Notes under the pieces: model-generated
Database searches by the model: none
The model's input: only the letters and a program-made list of their open reading frames with translations
What the model was told of the DNA's origin: nothing
Translations under genes and position numbers: made by a program
Origin: PGZG01 sp046292765
GTDB taxonomy: Bacteria > Pseudomonadota > Gammaproteobacteria > Pseudomonadales > Alcanivoracaceae
Length of the DNA stretch: 64,000 nt
NCBI GenBank assembly: GCA_046292765.1
Contig: JBKBQA010000009.1
Span: forward strand, 54,272 to 118,271
Direction of reading: 5' to 3'
Shown: piece after piece, positions 41,150 through 49,537 of the stretch
Layout of the letters: each line of letters begins with the position of its first letter
Position numbering within the stretch: position 1 is the stretch's first letter

Positions 41150-42511
41150 CTACTTGCCAAGGCGCAGCGCGAGGAACCGCGGGCTGCCGTCACGGTGGAT
41201 CAGCACCGGCACCACGGCGTCATCCGCCAGCTCCGCGACCAGCGACCTGAAGGCATCCGTATCTTTCACCGGTTGATTGTTCAGACTGACCAGAATATCG
41301 CCGCGGCGAACCCCGGCTCGCCCGGCCGGGCCATCACTGACCTCGACCACCCGGACACCGTACTCCAGCTTCAGGGCGGCAAGCTCCTCGGCGGGCATGG
41401 CTTCCACCCGCAGGCCAAGCCGCGAGCCGGGGGCCGTGTCCGGCTGGGCGCGCCCGGTCGGCGCCTCAAGATCGTCCGGCAGCTCGCCAACAACGACCTT
41501 GAGCGTCTGTCGTTTACCGTCCCTCACTACCACCGCATCAGCCCGAGCCCCCGGGGACAGCAGGCCAACCACCTGCGGCAATTGCCCGGAGCTGGCGATA
41601 TCCCGGCCATTGAAACGCACCACAACATCACCGACCTGAAAACCCGCCTGCTCCGCCGGCGAACCCGGCATCACCTGACTGACCAGCGCACCCGCCGGCT
41701 TGTCGAGCCCGAAGGACTGGGCCAGCTCACGATCCACCGGCTGAATCAGCACGCCCAGCCAACCCCGGCTGACCCGCCCCTTGTCCTTCAGCTGCGCGAC
41801 CACATCCATGGCCAGATCAATCGGGATGGCGAACGACAGCCCCATAAAACCGCCGCTACGGCTAATGATCTGGGAGTTGATGCCGACCACCTCGCCCTTC
41901 AGGTTGAAAAGCGGGCCACCACTGTTGCCCGGATTGATGGCCACATCGGTCTGGATAAAGGGCACATAGTTCTCGCTCGGCAGACTGCGGCCCTTGGCAC
42001 TGACAATGCCCGCCGTGACGGTGCTATCGAAGCCGAAGGGAGCGCCGATCGCCAACACCCACTCGCCGACCTTCAGCTTCTCCGACGACCCAATCTTTAC
42101 CTTGGGCAGGTTTTTACCGTCGATGCGCAACAGCGCCAGATCACTGCGCGGATCACTGCCTACAAGCTCGGCGTCTTTTTCACTGCCATCCTGCATGCGA
42201 ACGATAATGCGAGTCGCATCGGCCACCACATGATGATTGGTCAGGATAAAGCCATCTGCGGAAATCACGAAGCCGGAACCGAGTGATTCACCATCAGGAC
42301 GGGGTGCCTGGAAGTCCTCTTCCATGCCCTCGAAAAAACGCCGGAACATTTCCGGTAACGGCTGTGAACGACTGGGGCGCTTCTGTTCGGTGCTGATGTT
42401 CACCACCGCCGGCGCATTCTGTTCCACCAGACGGGTAAAATCAGGCAACGTGCTGGCCTGCGGCTGGCAGCCGGCAACAAAGTACAGCAGAACAAAAAGA
42501 ACAACGCGCAT
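41150..42511 (-). CDS. mucD: Do-family periplasmic serine protease MucD/DegP-like, predicted lipoprotein
   Basis: A 453-residue HtrA protease and chaperone. The triad is His in ILTNHHVVADA, Asp in DPRSDLALLRIDG and Ser in INPGNSGGPLFN, followed by two PDZ domains (about residues 255-345 and 365-450). It clears misfolded envelope proteins and dampens the AlgU stress response. The N terminus MRVVLFVLLYFVAGCQPQA has a lipobox (VAGC, Cys15), so the enzyme may be lipid-anchored instead of soluble, unlike Pseudomonas MucD. It ends the rpoE-mucABC-D order. Confidence 0.92.
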   Translation of the reverse strand: MRVVLFVLLYFVAGCQPQASTLPDFTRLVEQNAPAVVNISTEQKRPSRSQPLPEMFRRFFEGMEEDFQAPRPDGESLGSGFVISADGFILTNHHVVADATRIIVRMQDGSEKDAELVGSDPRSDLALLRIDGKNLPKVKIGSSEKLKVGEWVLAIGAPFGFDSTVTAGIVSAKGRSLPSENYVPFIQTDVAINPGNSGGPLFNLKGEVVGINSQIISRSGGFMGLSFAIPIDLAMDVVAQLKDKGRVSRGWLGVLIQPVDRELAQSFGLDKPAGALVSQVMPGSPAEQAGFQVGDVVVRFNGRDIASSGQLPQVVGLLSPGARADAVVVRDGKRQTLKVVVGELPDDLEAPTGRAQPDTAPGSRLGLRVEAMPAEELAALKLEYGVRVVEVSDGPAGRAGVRRGDILVSLNNQPVKDTDAFRSLVAELADDAVVPVLIHRDGSPRFLALRLGK

Positions 42512-42533
42512 CAGGACTCCTCCGTAAAACGGA

Positions 42534-43007
42534 TCAAGCCGGATCGCGGACTTGCAAACAGGCGACGGAAGCAGCGGGAAGACGTCGCATCACCTGAGGA
42601 TGCATGGCCGGATCACGGCGATGACGGACACTGTACCAGCGATTGACAAGAAAGCCGCCCCCCAGACCGATGATGCCACCGAGTGCGGCGGTATCAAGTG
42701 CAGCACTGGTGAACCGCTGACCAATCAGGGCACCGATCAACATCAACAACAGGGGCAGCAGATAAACCAGCAGCGCACCGCGCATCAACAGACCTTCGGG
42801 AATGCCAAGCACCACCTGATCGTCGACCCGAAGGGCCGTGTCACAGAGCGCGCGAATGCGGGCACGGCTGCCGGCGCGCTGGCTGTCCAGCAAGGCATGA
42901 CCACAACCCTTGCTGACGGAGCAGCTCTGGCAGGCGGTGTAGCGGACGGTTTCCACCCAGACGGCACCAGGCTCGACAGCGACAACCCGGCCAGTCTCTT
43001 CAATCAC
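42534..43007 (-). CDS. rseC: RseC/MucC family membrane protein (SoxR-reducing system)
   Basis: A 157-residue inner-membrane protein. The cysteine-rich N-terminal segment (VRYTACQSCSVSKGCGHALL, about residues 21-40) is the RseC hallmark, and two membrane helices follow (LLVYLLPLLLMLIGALIGQ and LGGIIGLGGGFLVNRWY). In E. coli RseC is tied to SoxR reduction; in Pseudomonas MucC modulates AlgU. It overlaps mucB by 4 bp. Confidence 0.9.
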   Translation of the reverse strand: MIEETGRVVAVEPGAVWVETVRYTACQSCSVSKGCGHALLDSQRAGSRARIRALCDTALRVDDQVVLGIPEGLLMRGALLVYLLPLLLMLIGALIGQRFTSAALDTAALGGIIGLGGGFLVNRWYSVRHRRDPAMHPQVMRRLPAASVACLQVRDPA

Positions 43008-43963
43008 TGCCGGTTCTCGAATGACAGCCCGGAGAGCACTCGCTCGCCGGTGAGCTCAGGCACCTCGCCCACCAGCGTCACCAGCCATTGACCCTGATCG
43101 AGCACCCGGCTGATCGCCAGAGTCGGCCCCATGCGACTGACTCCCTCAGCGGGAGATTCCGTTGCCGGTTCAACAAACAGGGTGAAAGCAGCCAGCCCGT
43201 CACTGTAAGTGGTTGCCACCACCGGCTGGCGCTCTCCACCAGTCAGGCGCAGATCACGATCTACCTCGGCAAATCCTTCTGGCACCCAAGCGGCCTTCAA
43301 TCGCACACGTCCATGCGGATGCTGACTGGCATCAAGCGGATCCAGGGCGCGCTCCTTCAGGGCAGGAGGGATATCGAAATCTGATACCGACAGACCAGGC
43401 GCCAGCTCCAGACTGACAAATTCCAGCCGCTCCAGTGCCAAACCGGCAGCGTCGACCAGCTCGGATTTGAGCAGCAGCCGACTTTCCTGATCGATCCACA
43501 AACGATAGCCATAGCGGAACTGATCCATCGGCAGCAATCTCATCCGATACACCGCCCGACCGGCAACGCGATCATCGCCGTCCAGCAGTAACTGGTACTG
43601 CACCGGCACAGTGTTGTTGAGACGGTCATTGAGACCCAGTGGGCTGACGGAATTTCGATTGACCAACCGGGTGATGGTCTGGTCGGCGTGGACACAGACG
43701 ACATGGTCGCCGCGGCGGATCACCTCGGCTAGCTGTCCGTCCAGCTGCGTCAATCTCTCATGCTCGCGATTATCGAAGCGGGCATGGAGCAGCTCAAGCG
43801 TGGTCAGCGCACTGCCGTGCATGTACAGAAGTCGGCCCCGATACTCCAGACCCCGGGCCGCCTCGGTCATTTGCTGCAGCAGAAGCGGTGCCGATACCTG
43901 TTCTGCTTTGGCCTGAAATGCCAGGCTTGCCAGTACAACCATCAGACACCGAAGCCACATCAC
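43004..43963 (-). CDS. rseB: sigma-E factor regulatory protein RseB/MucB
   Basis: A 319-residue periplasmic protein with a signal peptide (MMWLRCLMVVLASLAFQAKA). The lipoprotein-sensor-like N-terminal domain (LLLQQMTEAARGLEYRGRLLYMHG, about residues 26-49) is followed by the smaller C-terminal domain that contacts the anti-sigma factor (LKAAWVPEGFAEVDRDL onward). It binds RseA/MucA and blocks its cleavage by DegS/AlgW until it senses lipid or LPS stress. It overlaps mucA by 4 bp. Confidence 0.93.
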   Translation of the reverse strand: MMWLRCLMVVLASLAFQAKAEQVSAPLLLQQMTEAARGLEYRGRLLYMHGSALTTLELLHARFDNREHERLTQLDGQLAEVIRRGDHVVCVHADQTITRLVNRNSVSPLGLNDRLNNTVPVQYQLLLDGDDRVAGRAVYRMRLLPMDQFRYGYRLWIDQESRLLLKSELVDAAGLALERLEFVSLELAPGLSVSDFDIPPALKERALDPLDASQHPHGRVRLKAAWVPEGFAEVDRDLRLTGGERQPVVATTYSDGLAAFTLFVEPATESPAEGVSRMGPTLAISRVLDQGQWLVTLVGEVPELTGERVLSGLSFENRQ

Positions 43964-44523
43964 TTCTGTTCCTTCTGTGCTTCCAGACTGATAAAACGGG
44001 CGTAGGGTGCCACACCCTGCGTCGCATGACGCGCGGCCAGATCACTGTGGCGCACCAGCATGTCGTCCATCCGTTCCTGCTCGCGAGTCAGGGTGGCTGG
44101 CTGGGCCTGCTCGCGCAGGCTCTGGGACACCAGCTCCCGCTCACCGAGCAGCAACGGACGCTGGCTAGCCGAGGCAACGGTCTGCGTCGCCGCGCCGGTG
44201 CCGGTCTCCCAGTACTGCCAGCCCACCACCGTGGCCAATGCAACGGAGGCAGCAACCGCCACCCGCGCCAGAGGCAACGCCCAGTGCTTCGACTGCTGCT
44301 CTTCCGCCAGCGCGGCGCTCAGGCGGCCATTGAAGTCGGCAGCAACCGGTGCCACCGCATGGCGCTGCAGCACATCCCGGGCAAGCTGCCAGCGGCCCAG
44401 CAGGGCGGCATCTGCATCCGTCATGTCACGCAGCAAACGGCGGGATTCCAGTTCGCTGGTTTCGTTGTCGAGCAGGGCTGACAGGAGTTCGTCCTGCGGT
44501 ATTGCATGCTGTGCCTGTTTCAT
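43960..44523 (-). CDS. rseA: anti-sigma factor RseA/MucA
   Basis: A 187-residue protein. The cytoplasmic N-terminal part (DELLSALLDNETSELESRRLL, about residues 11-31) is the sigma-binding domain of the RseA/MucA family, one membrane helix follows (VAVAASVALATVVGWQYW, about residues 88-105), and the rest is a periplasmic Glu/Gln-rich tail. It holds RpoE/AlgU at the membrane until regulated proteolysis frees it. The gene follows rpoE by 36 bp and is coupled to mucB by a 4-bp overlap. Confidence 0.92.
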   Translation of the reverse strand: MKQAQHAIPQDELLSALLDNETSELESRRLLRDMTDADAALLGRWQLARDVLQRHAVAPVAADFNGRLSAALAEEQQSKHWALPLARVAVAASVALATVVGWQYWETGTGAATQTVASASQRPLLLGERELVSQSLREQAQPATLTREQERMDDMLVRHSDLAARHATQGVAPYARFISLEAQKEQK

Positions 44524-44559
44524 GATGCCACCTGTTCGCTGTGGGCTTGCCTGATTGAA

Positions 44560-45141
44560 TTAACGAATAACACTGTCCTGATCCATGGCCGGCCGCATGG
44601 CCTGTTCGATCGCTTCACGGGCGCGGAAGATCCTTGACCGTACGGTACCGACCGGACACTCCATAATGGCAGCGATATCCTCATAGCTGAGGCCATCAAA
44701 CTCTCTGAGCGTCACTGCGGTCTTGAGTTCCTGCGGCAGGGCCTCGATGGCCCGAGTGATCACCTCAGCTAACTCCTGCGACATCAGAATCGATTCCGGA
44801 GTTCCGGCGTCGCGAAGACCGTCGGCACCAGCATACTGCTCCGCTTCCTCGGCATCGATGTCTGATCCCGGCGGCCGGCGGCCACGGGACACCAGATGGT
44901 TCTTGGCCGTGTTCACGGCAATACGATACAGCCAGGTATAGAACTGGCTGTCGCCACGAAAACGGGGCAACGCCCGCCAGGCCTTGATGAAGGCTTCCTG
45001 GGCTACGTCCTGTACCTCATCATGATCGCGCACATAGCGGCCGATCAGGGCAAAAATGCGGTGCTGGTACTTGCGCACCAGCAGATCAAACGCGCGCTGA
45101 TCGCCTTTACTGGCGCGTTTGACCAGTTCTTCATCGGTCAC
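44560..45141 (-). CDS. rpoE: RNA polymerase sigma factor RpoE/AlgU
   Basis: A 193-residue ECF sigma factor, the exact length of E. coli RpoE. Region 2 contains DLLVRKYQHRIFALIGRYV and DVAQEAFIKAWRALPRFRGD. Region 4 has LKTAVTLREFDGLSYEDIAA and ECPVGTVRSRIFRAREAIE, the -35-recognising helix-turn-helix. It directs the envelope-stress regulon and, in Pseudomonas, alginate synthesis. First gene of the operon with its own regulators; a possible autoregulatory site is noted at 45174-45200. Confidence 0.97.
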   Translation of the reverse strand: MTDEELVKRASKGDQRAFDLLVRKYQHRIFALIGRYVRDHDEVQDVAQEAFIKAWRALPRFRGDSQFYTWLYRIAVNTAKNHLVSRGRRPPGSDIDAEEAEQYAGADGLRDAGTPESILMSQELAEVITRAIEALPQELKTAVTLREFDGLSYEDIAAIMECPVGTVRSRIFRAREAIEQAMRPAMDQDSVIR

Positions 45142-45173
45142 CCGGGACTCCCCCTGCTCACCCCATGCCGGGC

Positions 45174-45200
45174 TGAGACGTCAAAAATGGCTGCCGGTTC
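45174..45200 (-). promoter_or_regulatory. candidate sigma-E-dependent promoter of rpoE
   Basis: On the minus strand GAACCG, 16 bases, then TCTCA resembles the GAACTT-N16-TCTGA pattern used by RpoE/AlgU. It lies 33 bp before the rpoE start codon, and autoregulation of rpoE is the rule in this family. Two deviations in the -35 element keep this tentative. Confidence 0.4.
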
Positions 45201-45241
45201 CCCGGCGGATGCCGAATTGTAGCAAAGGCAGCCGATGGCTT

Positions 45242-45250
45242 TGCTAGAAT
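45242..45250 (+). promoter_or_regulatory. candidate extended -10 element for nadB
   Basis: TGCTAGAAT fits the extended -10 pattern TGnTAnAAT and lies 28 bp before the nadB ATG. No convincing -35 was found at the right distance, which an extended -10 can tolerate. Confidence 0.4.
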
Positions 45251-45278
45251 CTGCACAATTCGATTCCTGAGAGGGGCC

Positions 45279-46880
45279 ATGGCCACCTACCGTCACGATG
45301 TATTGATCATTGGCAGCGGCGCCGCCGGACTGACCGTTGCCCTCAACCTGCCTGCATCAACCCGAGTGGCGCTGCTGTCCAAGGGCCAGCTGACCAGCGC
45401 CAGCACCTGGTATGCGCAGGGCGGCATCGCGGCGGTGCTGGACGAAACCGACTCAATGGAATCCCATGTCGCCGACACCCATGTGGCTGGCGCCGGGCTG
45501 TGCCACGACGACGCGGTGCGGAAAACCGTGGAGAACGGCCCGGAAGCTATCCGCTGGCTGATTGAACAAGGCGTCGATTTCACCCGTTTTGACAGCGGTG
45601 ATGGTGGCACCCAGGAATACCATCTGACCCGCGAGGGCGGCCACAGCCATCGCCGCATTATCCATGCTGCCGATGCCACCGGGGTCGCCATTTCCAGCGC
45701 CCTGATCCGTCAGGTGGAGCGGCGCGACAATGTCGAGCGCTTCGAACACCGGGTGGCGGTGGACCTGATCCTCAGTGGCGACGGCAAGGACCGTCGCTGT
45801 GACGGTGCCTATATCCACAACATCCAGACTGGCCAGACTGATGTGTTTCTGGCCCGCTTTGTGGTGCTCGCCACCGGCGGGGCCAGCAAGGTCTACCTCT
45901 ACACCTCCAACCCGGACATTGCCACCGGCGACGGCATTGCCATGGCCTGGCGCGCCGGCTGCCGGGTCGCCAACATGGAGTTCATGCAGTTCCACCCGAC
46001 CTGCCTGTATCACCCGAAGGCAAAATCCTTTCTCGTTACCGAGGCCATCCGTGGCGAAGGTGGCCGCCTGCTGCTCCCGGACGGCGAGCGTTTCATGGAT
46101 CGCTTCGATCCGCGCGGCGAGCTGGCCCCCCGGGACATCGTCGCCCGCGCCATCGACCACGAGATGAAACGGCTCGGTGCCGACTGCCTGTATCTGGATA
46201 TCAGCCACCGGCCGGCGGACTTCATCATTCATCATTTTCCAACCGTGTATGCGAAGTGTCTGCAACTTGGCATCGACATCACCCGCGACCCGATCCCGGT
46301 AGTCCCGGCCGCCCATTACACCTGTGGCGGCGTGATCACCGGTCTTGATGGCCAGACCGATGTGCCCGGCCTGTATGCCATCGGCGAGACCTCGTTCACC
46401 GGCCTGCATGGCGCCAACCGCATGGCCAGCAATTCGCTGCTGGAATGTTTCGTTTTCGGCCGGGCGGCCAGCGACCATATCAGCACGAACATGGATCAGG
46501 TGGCCGCGCCAGCGGCGGTGCCGGAATGGGACGAGTCGAAGGTCACCGAAGCGGACGAAGATGTGGTGATTGCCCACAACTGGGACGAATTGCGCCGCTT
46601 CATGTGGGACTACGTCGGCATTGTCCGCACCATCAAACGCCTGCAGCGTGCCAGCCATCGGGTGGATGTGCTGAAGAAAGAAATTGCCGAGTTTTATTCC
46701 AACTACCAGATCAGCAACGATTTGCTGGAACTGCGCAATCTGGTGGTCATTGCCGAACTGATCATCCGTTCGGCGCTGGCGAGAAAGGAATCCCGCGGCC
46801 TGCACTACATGCTGGATTTTCCCGAACCCGCCGCCAATCCGGTCGACACCATCCTGACCCCGGACAACAGCGCCCTGTAA
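45279..46880 (+). CDS. nadB: L-aspartate oxidase
   Basis: A 533-residue flavoenzyme, first step of de novo NAD synthesis (aspartate to iminoaspartate). The FAD-binding start VLIIGSGAAGLTVALNL (residues 8-24) is followed by TSASTWYAQGGIAAVLDETDS. HSHRRIIHAADATG and HPTCLYHPKAKSFLVTEAIRGEGG belong to the fumarate-reductase-like active site, and GLHGANRMASNSLLECFVFG is near the end. It diverges from rpoE as in Pseudomonas, sharing a 137-bp promoter region. Confidence 0.97.
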   Translation: MATYRHDVLIIGSGAAGLTVALNLPASTRVALLSKGQLTSASTWYAQGGIAAVLDETDSMESHVADTHVAGAGLCHDDAVRKTVENGPEAIRWLIEQGVDFTRFDSGDGGTQEYHLTREGGHSHRRIIHAADATGVAISSALIRQVERRDNVERFEHRVAVDLILSGDGKDRRCDGAYIHNIQTGQTDVFLARFVVLATGGASKVYLYTSNPDIATGDGIAMAWRAGCRVANMEFMQFHPTCLYHPKAKSFLVTEAIRGEGGRLLLPDGERFMDRFDPRGELAPRDIVARAIDHEMKRLGADCLYLDISHRPADFIIHHFPTVYAKCLQLGIDITRDPIPVVPAAHYTCGGVITGLDGQTDVPGLYAIGETSFTGLHGANRMASNSLLECFVFGRAASDHISTNMDQVAAPAAVPEWDESKVTEADEDVVIAHNWDELRRFMWDYVGIVRTIKRLQRASHRVDVLKKEIAEFYSNYQISNDLLELRNLVVIAELIIRSALARKESRGLHYMLDFPEPAANPVDTILTPDNSAL

Positions 46881-46927
46881 GGAGCGCCAATCCTGCCGCG
46901 ACGCCACTGGCGACGCAGGATGTTTCG

Positions 46928-47356
46928 TCACGGATTGCGTGCCAATACCCGAAGGCGGCGAAACCCGTCGGCGTCAAGCTGATCCCGATACACTGCGATC
47001 CAGCGCCGCCGCCAGCGACCGGGAAAGCCGATGCTGATCCACCAGGGTGCCAGCACCACCGACAGTGGCCATGGCGCCTCCAGCAAACTGCCATTCGCTA
47101 GCTGGCACACCACCTTGTCCGAGTCGAACCAGAAGGCACTGACCCGGTCTTGACGGCGCCATTCAAGATACGCCGTGGCCAGCGTGAAGATCGCTGCCAA
47201 CAGAACCCACGGCAGAGCAATATCCGCCCGGGCGATGGCCAGGGCTGCCAGCAGCAATGCCAGCCCCCACAGCAATAGCGGGTAACGGGAAACCGGCAGA
47301 TCAGTCAGGGCGACCGAGCTGCCGAAGACGGGTGAGGATATGCTCGACATACTCAC
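46928..47356 (-). CDS. YgfX/CptA family membrane protein
   Basis: A 142-residue protein with two hydrophobic helices (about residues 23-41 and 45-62), then a cytosolic beta-rich part (DSDKVVCQLANGSLLEAPWPLSVV). It matches the YgfX proteins encoded with SdhE. In E. coli YgfX (CptA) was reported as a toxin-like regulator of the cytoskeleton and SdhE (CptB) as its partner, a role still debated. Its 5' end overlaps sdhE by 56 bp if the first ATG is used; internal starts would shorten the overlap. Confidence 0.75.
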   Translation of the reverse strand: MSMSSISSPVFGSSVALTDLPVSRYPLLLWGLALLLAALAIARADIALPWVLLAAIFTLATAYLEWRRQDRVSAFWFDSDKVVCQLANGSLLEAPWPLSVVLAPWWISIGFPGRWRRRWIAVYRDQLDADGFRRLRVLARNP

Positions 47357-47585
47357 TTAACTCCTGATCCTCGGGCGCGGAGCGACGGGTGAACCACTCG
47401 AACAGGTCGGCGTCCTGCGATGCCAGCAAACGACCGAACAGCAGCTGGTGCGCCTCGGTTTCGTCATCGAAGACCCGCTCCATGTAGTCATTCAGCACCA
47501 CATCCACCTCCAGCAGGCCACGACGACACTGCCAGCGATAACGACGTTTCAACTCGGACTCGGACATAACTCTGGCCACTGACAT
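47301..47585 (-). CDS. sdhE: FAD assembly factor SdhE
   Basis: A 94-residue small helical protein that promotes covalent flavinylation of succinate dehydrogenase SdhA. The family motif RRGLLEVDVVLNDYMER (RGxxE, about residues 21-37) and the C-terminal LASQDADLFEWFTRR are clear. The ATG at 47567 (MSESELKRRYRW) is an alternative start nearer the usual length of about 88. It diverges from ygfZ by about 50 bp and precedes ygfX. Confidence 0.93.
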   Translation of the reverse strand: MSVARVMSESELKRRYRWQCRRGLLEVDVVLNDYMERVFDDETEAHQLLFGRLLASQDADLFEWFTRRSAPEDQELSEYVEHILTRLRQLGRPD

Positions 47586-47639
47586 CGAAGCTGGACATTA
47601 TCTATCATCAGACTTCCTTTCGGCAGTTCGGATTTGTCC

Positions 47640-48617
47640 ATGTCCTGGTCCCAGCTTCTCGACCACCTTGGCGCCAGTCGTAATGCGCTTGGCGAGGTCA
47701 GCCATTTTCCCGGCAGCGGCCAACCCGTGCTGATAATCGGTGATCACCTTGCCGTCATTGCGGTACGCGGGCCGGAGACAGAGAAATTCCTGCAGGGGCA
47801 GCTGACCTGCGACGTCAACGCTGTGATCGGCGGACACTGGCGACTGGCCATGCACCTTGACCTCAAGGGCCGTGGTCAGCACAGCTATGTGGCGCTGCCG
47901 GCGGCGGACGGTGTCGATCTGCTGACATGCCGAGCCAGCGCTGACGACGCCCTCGCGGCGCTGAAAAAGTACGCGATGTTCAGCAAGGTTACCCTGACTC
48001 GCGATGACGACCGTCGTGCCCTGATGTTGCGCGAGCCACCGGCCGACGAGGCCATGAGCAGTATCACTTTGCCGACACAGATTGGTGAAGCAACGCAGGG
48101 GCCTCACAGCACGCTGGCCCGGCTCGACGTGTCCACACTGTTGCTGGTCACCGGTGTACAGGGTGCCCGCCAGCTGCTGAACCACTACACCGTGGCCGAA
48201 CTGGGCGGTAGTGATGACTGGCTGCGCCACGAGATTGGCGCCGGCATCGGCCATATCCGTCAGGGAGGTGGCGGCCTGTGGCTACCGCAGGCACTGAACT
48301 ACGATGTGCTCGACGGGGTGAACTTCCGCAAGGGTTGCTACCTCGGTCAGGAAGTGGTCGCCCGCATGCATTTCAAAGGCAGGATGAAACTGCGAATGCA
48401 GCGACTGCACTGGCAGGGAGCCCATGTTGCGCCCGCTGGCAGTTTGCTACGGGATACCGAAGGTCACGCCGCCGGCGAACTGGTGGTCGCCGTTAGCAAC
48501 GGCGAGACCACCGATGCGCTGGTGGTGCTGCGACTGGATCATCAGGGGCCACTCATGCTCAATGGGGTGGCGCTGGATTGGCAAGCCGGGACTCTGCCCT
48601 ACTCTCTGCCCACATAA
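47640..48617 (+). CDS. ygfZ: tRNA-modifying / Fe-S cluster folate-binding protein YgfZ
   Basis: A 325-residue GcvT-like protein. The invariant motif KGCYLGQEVVARMH (about residues 232-245), with its essential Cys, is present, as are EKFLQGQLTCDV near the N terminus and a C-terminal barrel. It supports assembly or repair of some Fe-S enzymes such as MiaB in a folate-dependent way. I use the ATG at 47640; a TTG two codons upstream is also in frame. It converges on mmsB, with 20 bp between the stops. Confidence 0.92.
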   Translation: MSWSQLLDHLGASRNALGEVSHFPGSGQPVLIIGDHLAVIAVRGPETEKFLQGQLTCDVNAVIGGHWRLAMHLDLKGRGQHSYVALPAADGVDLLTCRASADDALAALKKYAMFSKVTLTRDDDRRALMLREPPADEAMSSITLPTQIGEATQGPHSTLARLDVSTLLLVTGVQGARQLLNHYTVAELGGSDDWLRHEIGAGIGHIRQGGGGLWLPQALNYDVLDGVNFRKGCYLGQEVVARMHFKGRMKLRMQRLHWQGAHVAPAGSLLRDTEGHAAGELVVAVSNGETTDALVVLRLDHQGPLMLNGVALDWQAGTLPYSLPT

Positions 48618-48637
48618 TTGCCCTGCACCCTATCACG

Positions 48638-49537
48638 TCAGGACTGGCGCTCCTGTGAGCGAGCGAACAACGTCTGGATACTGGAGAAATCAAGCTGACC
48701 GTTGCCCTTGCTGCCATGCACGGAATACAGGCTTTTCGCCAGACTGCCCATCGGCGTGCTCGAGCCACTGGCGAGCGCGGCCTCCAACGCCAGCCCCAGA
48801 TCCTTGTTCATCAGGTTTACCGCAAAACCTCCAGCGTACTGCCGTGACGCCGGTACATTTTCCATGACCCCGGGCCAGGGGTTGTAGAGCTCCAGCGACC
48901 AATTGCGGCCCGAACTGGCCAGCATGATGTCGGACAGCACCGCCGGATCCAGACCATGATCGGCGCCGAGCTGCAATGCCTCACAGGTGCCGATCATGTG
49001 AATCGCCAGCAGCATGTTGTTGCACAGTTTGGCGGTCTGACCGGCACCATGATCACCGGCGCGGAACACCTTCTTGCCCATCTGCAACAGCACCGGCTCG
49101 GCCCGGGCCACATCGTCTGCCGGGCCACCACAGATAAAGGTCAGCGTCGCTGCTGCTGCGCCGGCAACACCGCCGGACACCGGCGCATCAATCATGCATC
49201 GGCCGCTCGCCGCTGCCGCAGCAGCAACTTTTTTTGCGGTAGCGGCATCAATGGTAGAGCAATCAATAATCAACGCCGCCGCGGGAATCCGATCGAGAAT
49301 GCCCTGCTCACCCAGATACAGCGACGACACTGCCTGCCCGGACGGCAGCATGCTGATAACAATGTCGGCATCCGCCACCGCGTCGCCGGGCGACTGCACC
49401 GCCATCGCCCCTGCTGCGGCGAGTGCCTCTACCAGTGCTGGCTGCAGATCAAATACCGTCAGTGCGTGGCCCGCCTTGAGCAGATTGGTGGCCATCGGAC
49501 CGCCCATATGACCAAGACCAAAGAATGCAATATTCAT
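48638..49537 (-). CDS. mmsB: 3-hydroxyisobutyrate dehydrogenase
   Basis: A 299-residue NAD-dependent beta-hydroxyacid dehydrogenase. The Rossmann start is IAFFGLGHMGGPMATNLLKAG (residues 3-23), the substrate loop is MIDAPVSGGVAGA, and the catalytic Lys is in GAGQTAKLCNNMLL (about residue 170). It oxidises 3-hydroxyisobutyrate to methylmalonate semialdehyde, which MmsA then uses. It overlaps the upstream hydrolase gene by 4 bp and ends the valine operon. Confidence 0.94.
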   Translation of the reverse strand: MNIAFFGLGHMGGPMATNLLKAGHALTVFDLQPALVEALAAAGAMAVQSPGDAVADADIVISMLPSGQAVSSLYLGEQGILDRIPAAALIIDCSTIDAATAKKVAAAAAASGRCMIDAPVSGGVAGAAAATLTFICGGPADDVARAEPVLLQMGKKVFRAGDHGAGQTAKLCNNMLLAIHMIGTCEALQLGADHGLDPAVLSDIMLASSGRNWSLELYNPWPGVMENVPASRQYAGGFAVNLMNKDLGLALEAALASGSSTPMGSLAKSLYSVHGSKGNGQLDFSSIQTLFARSQERQS

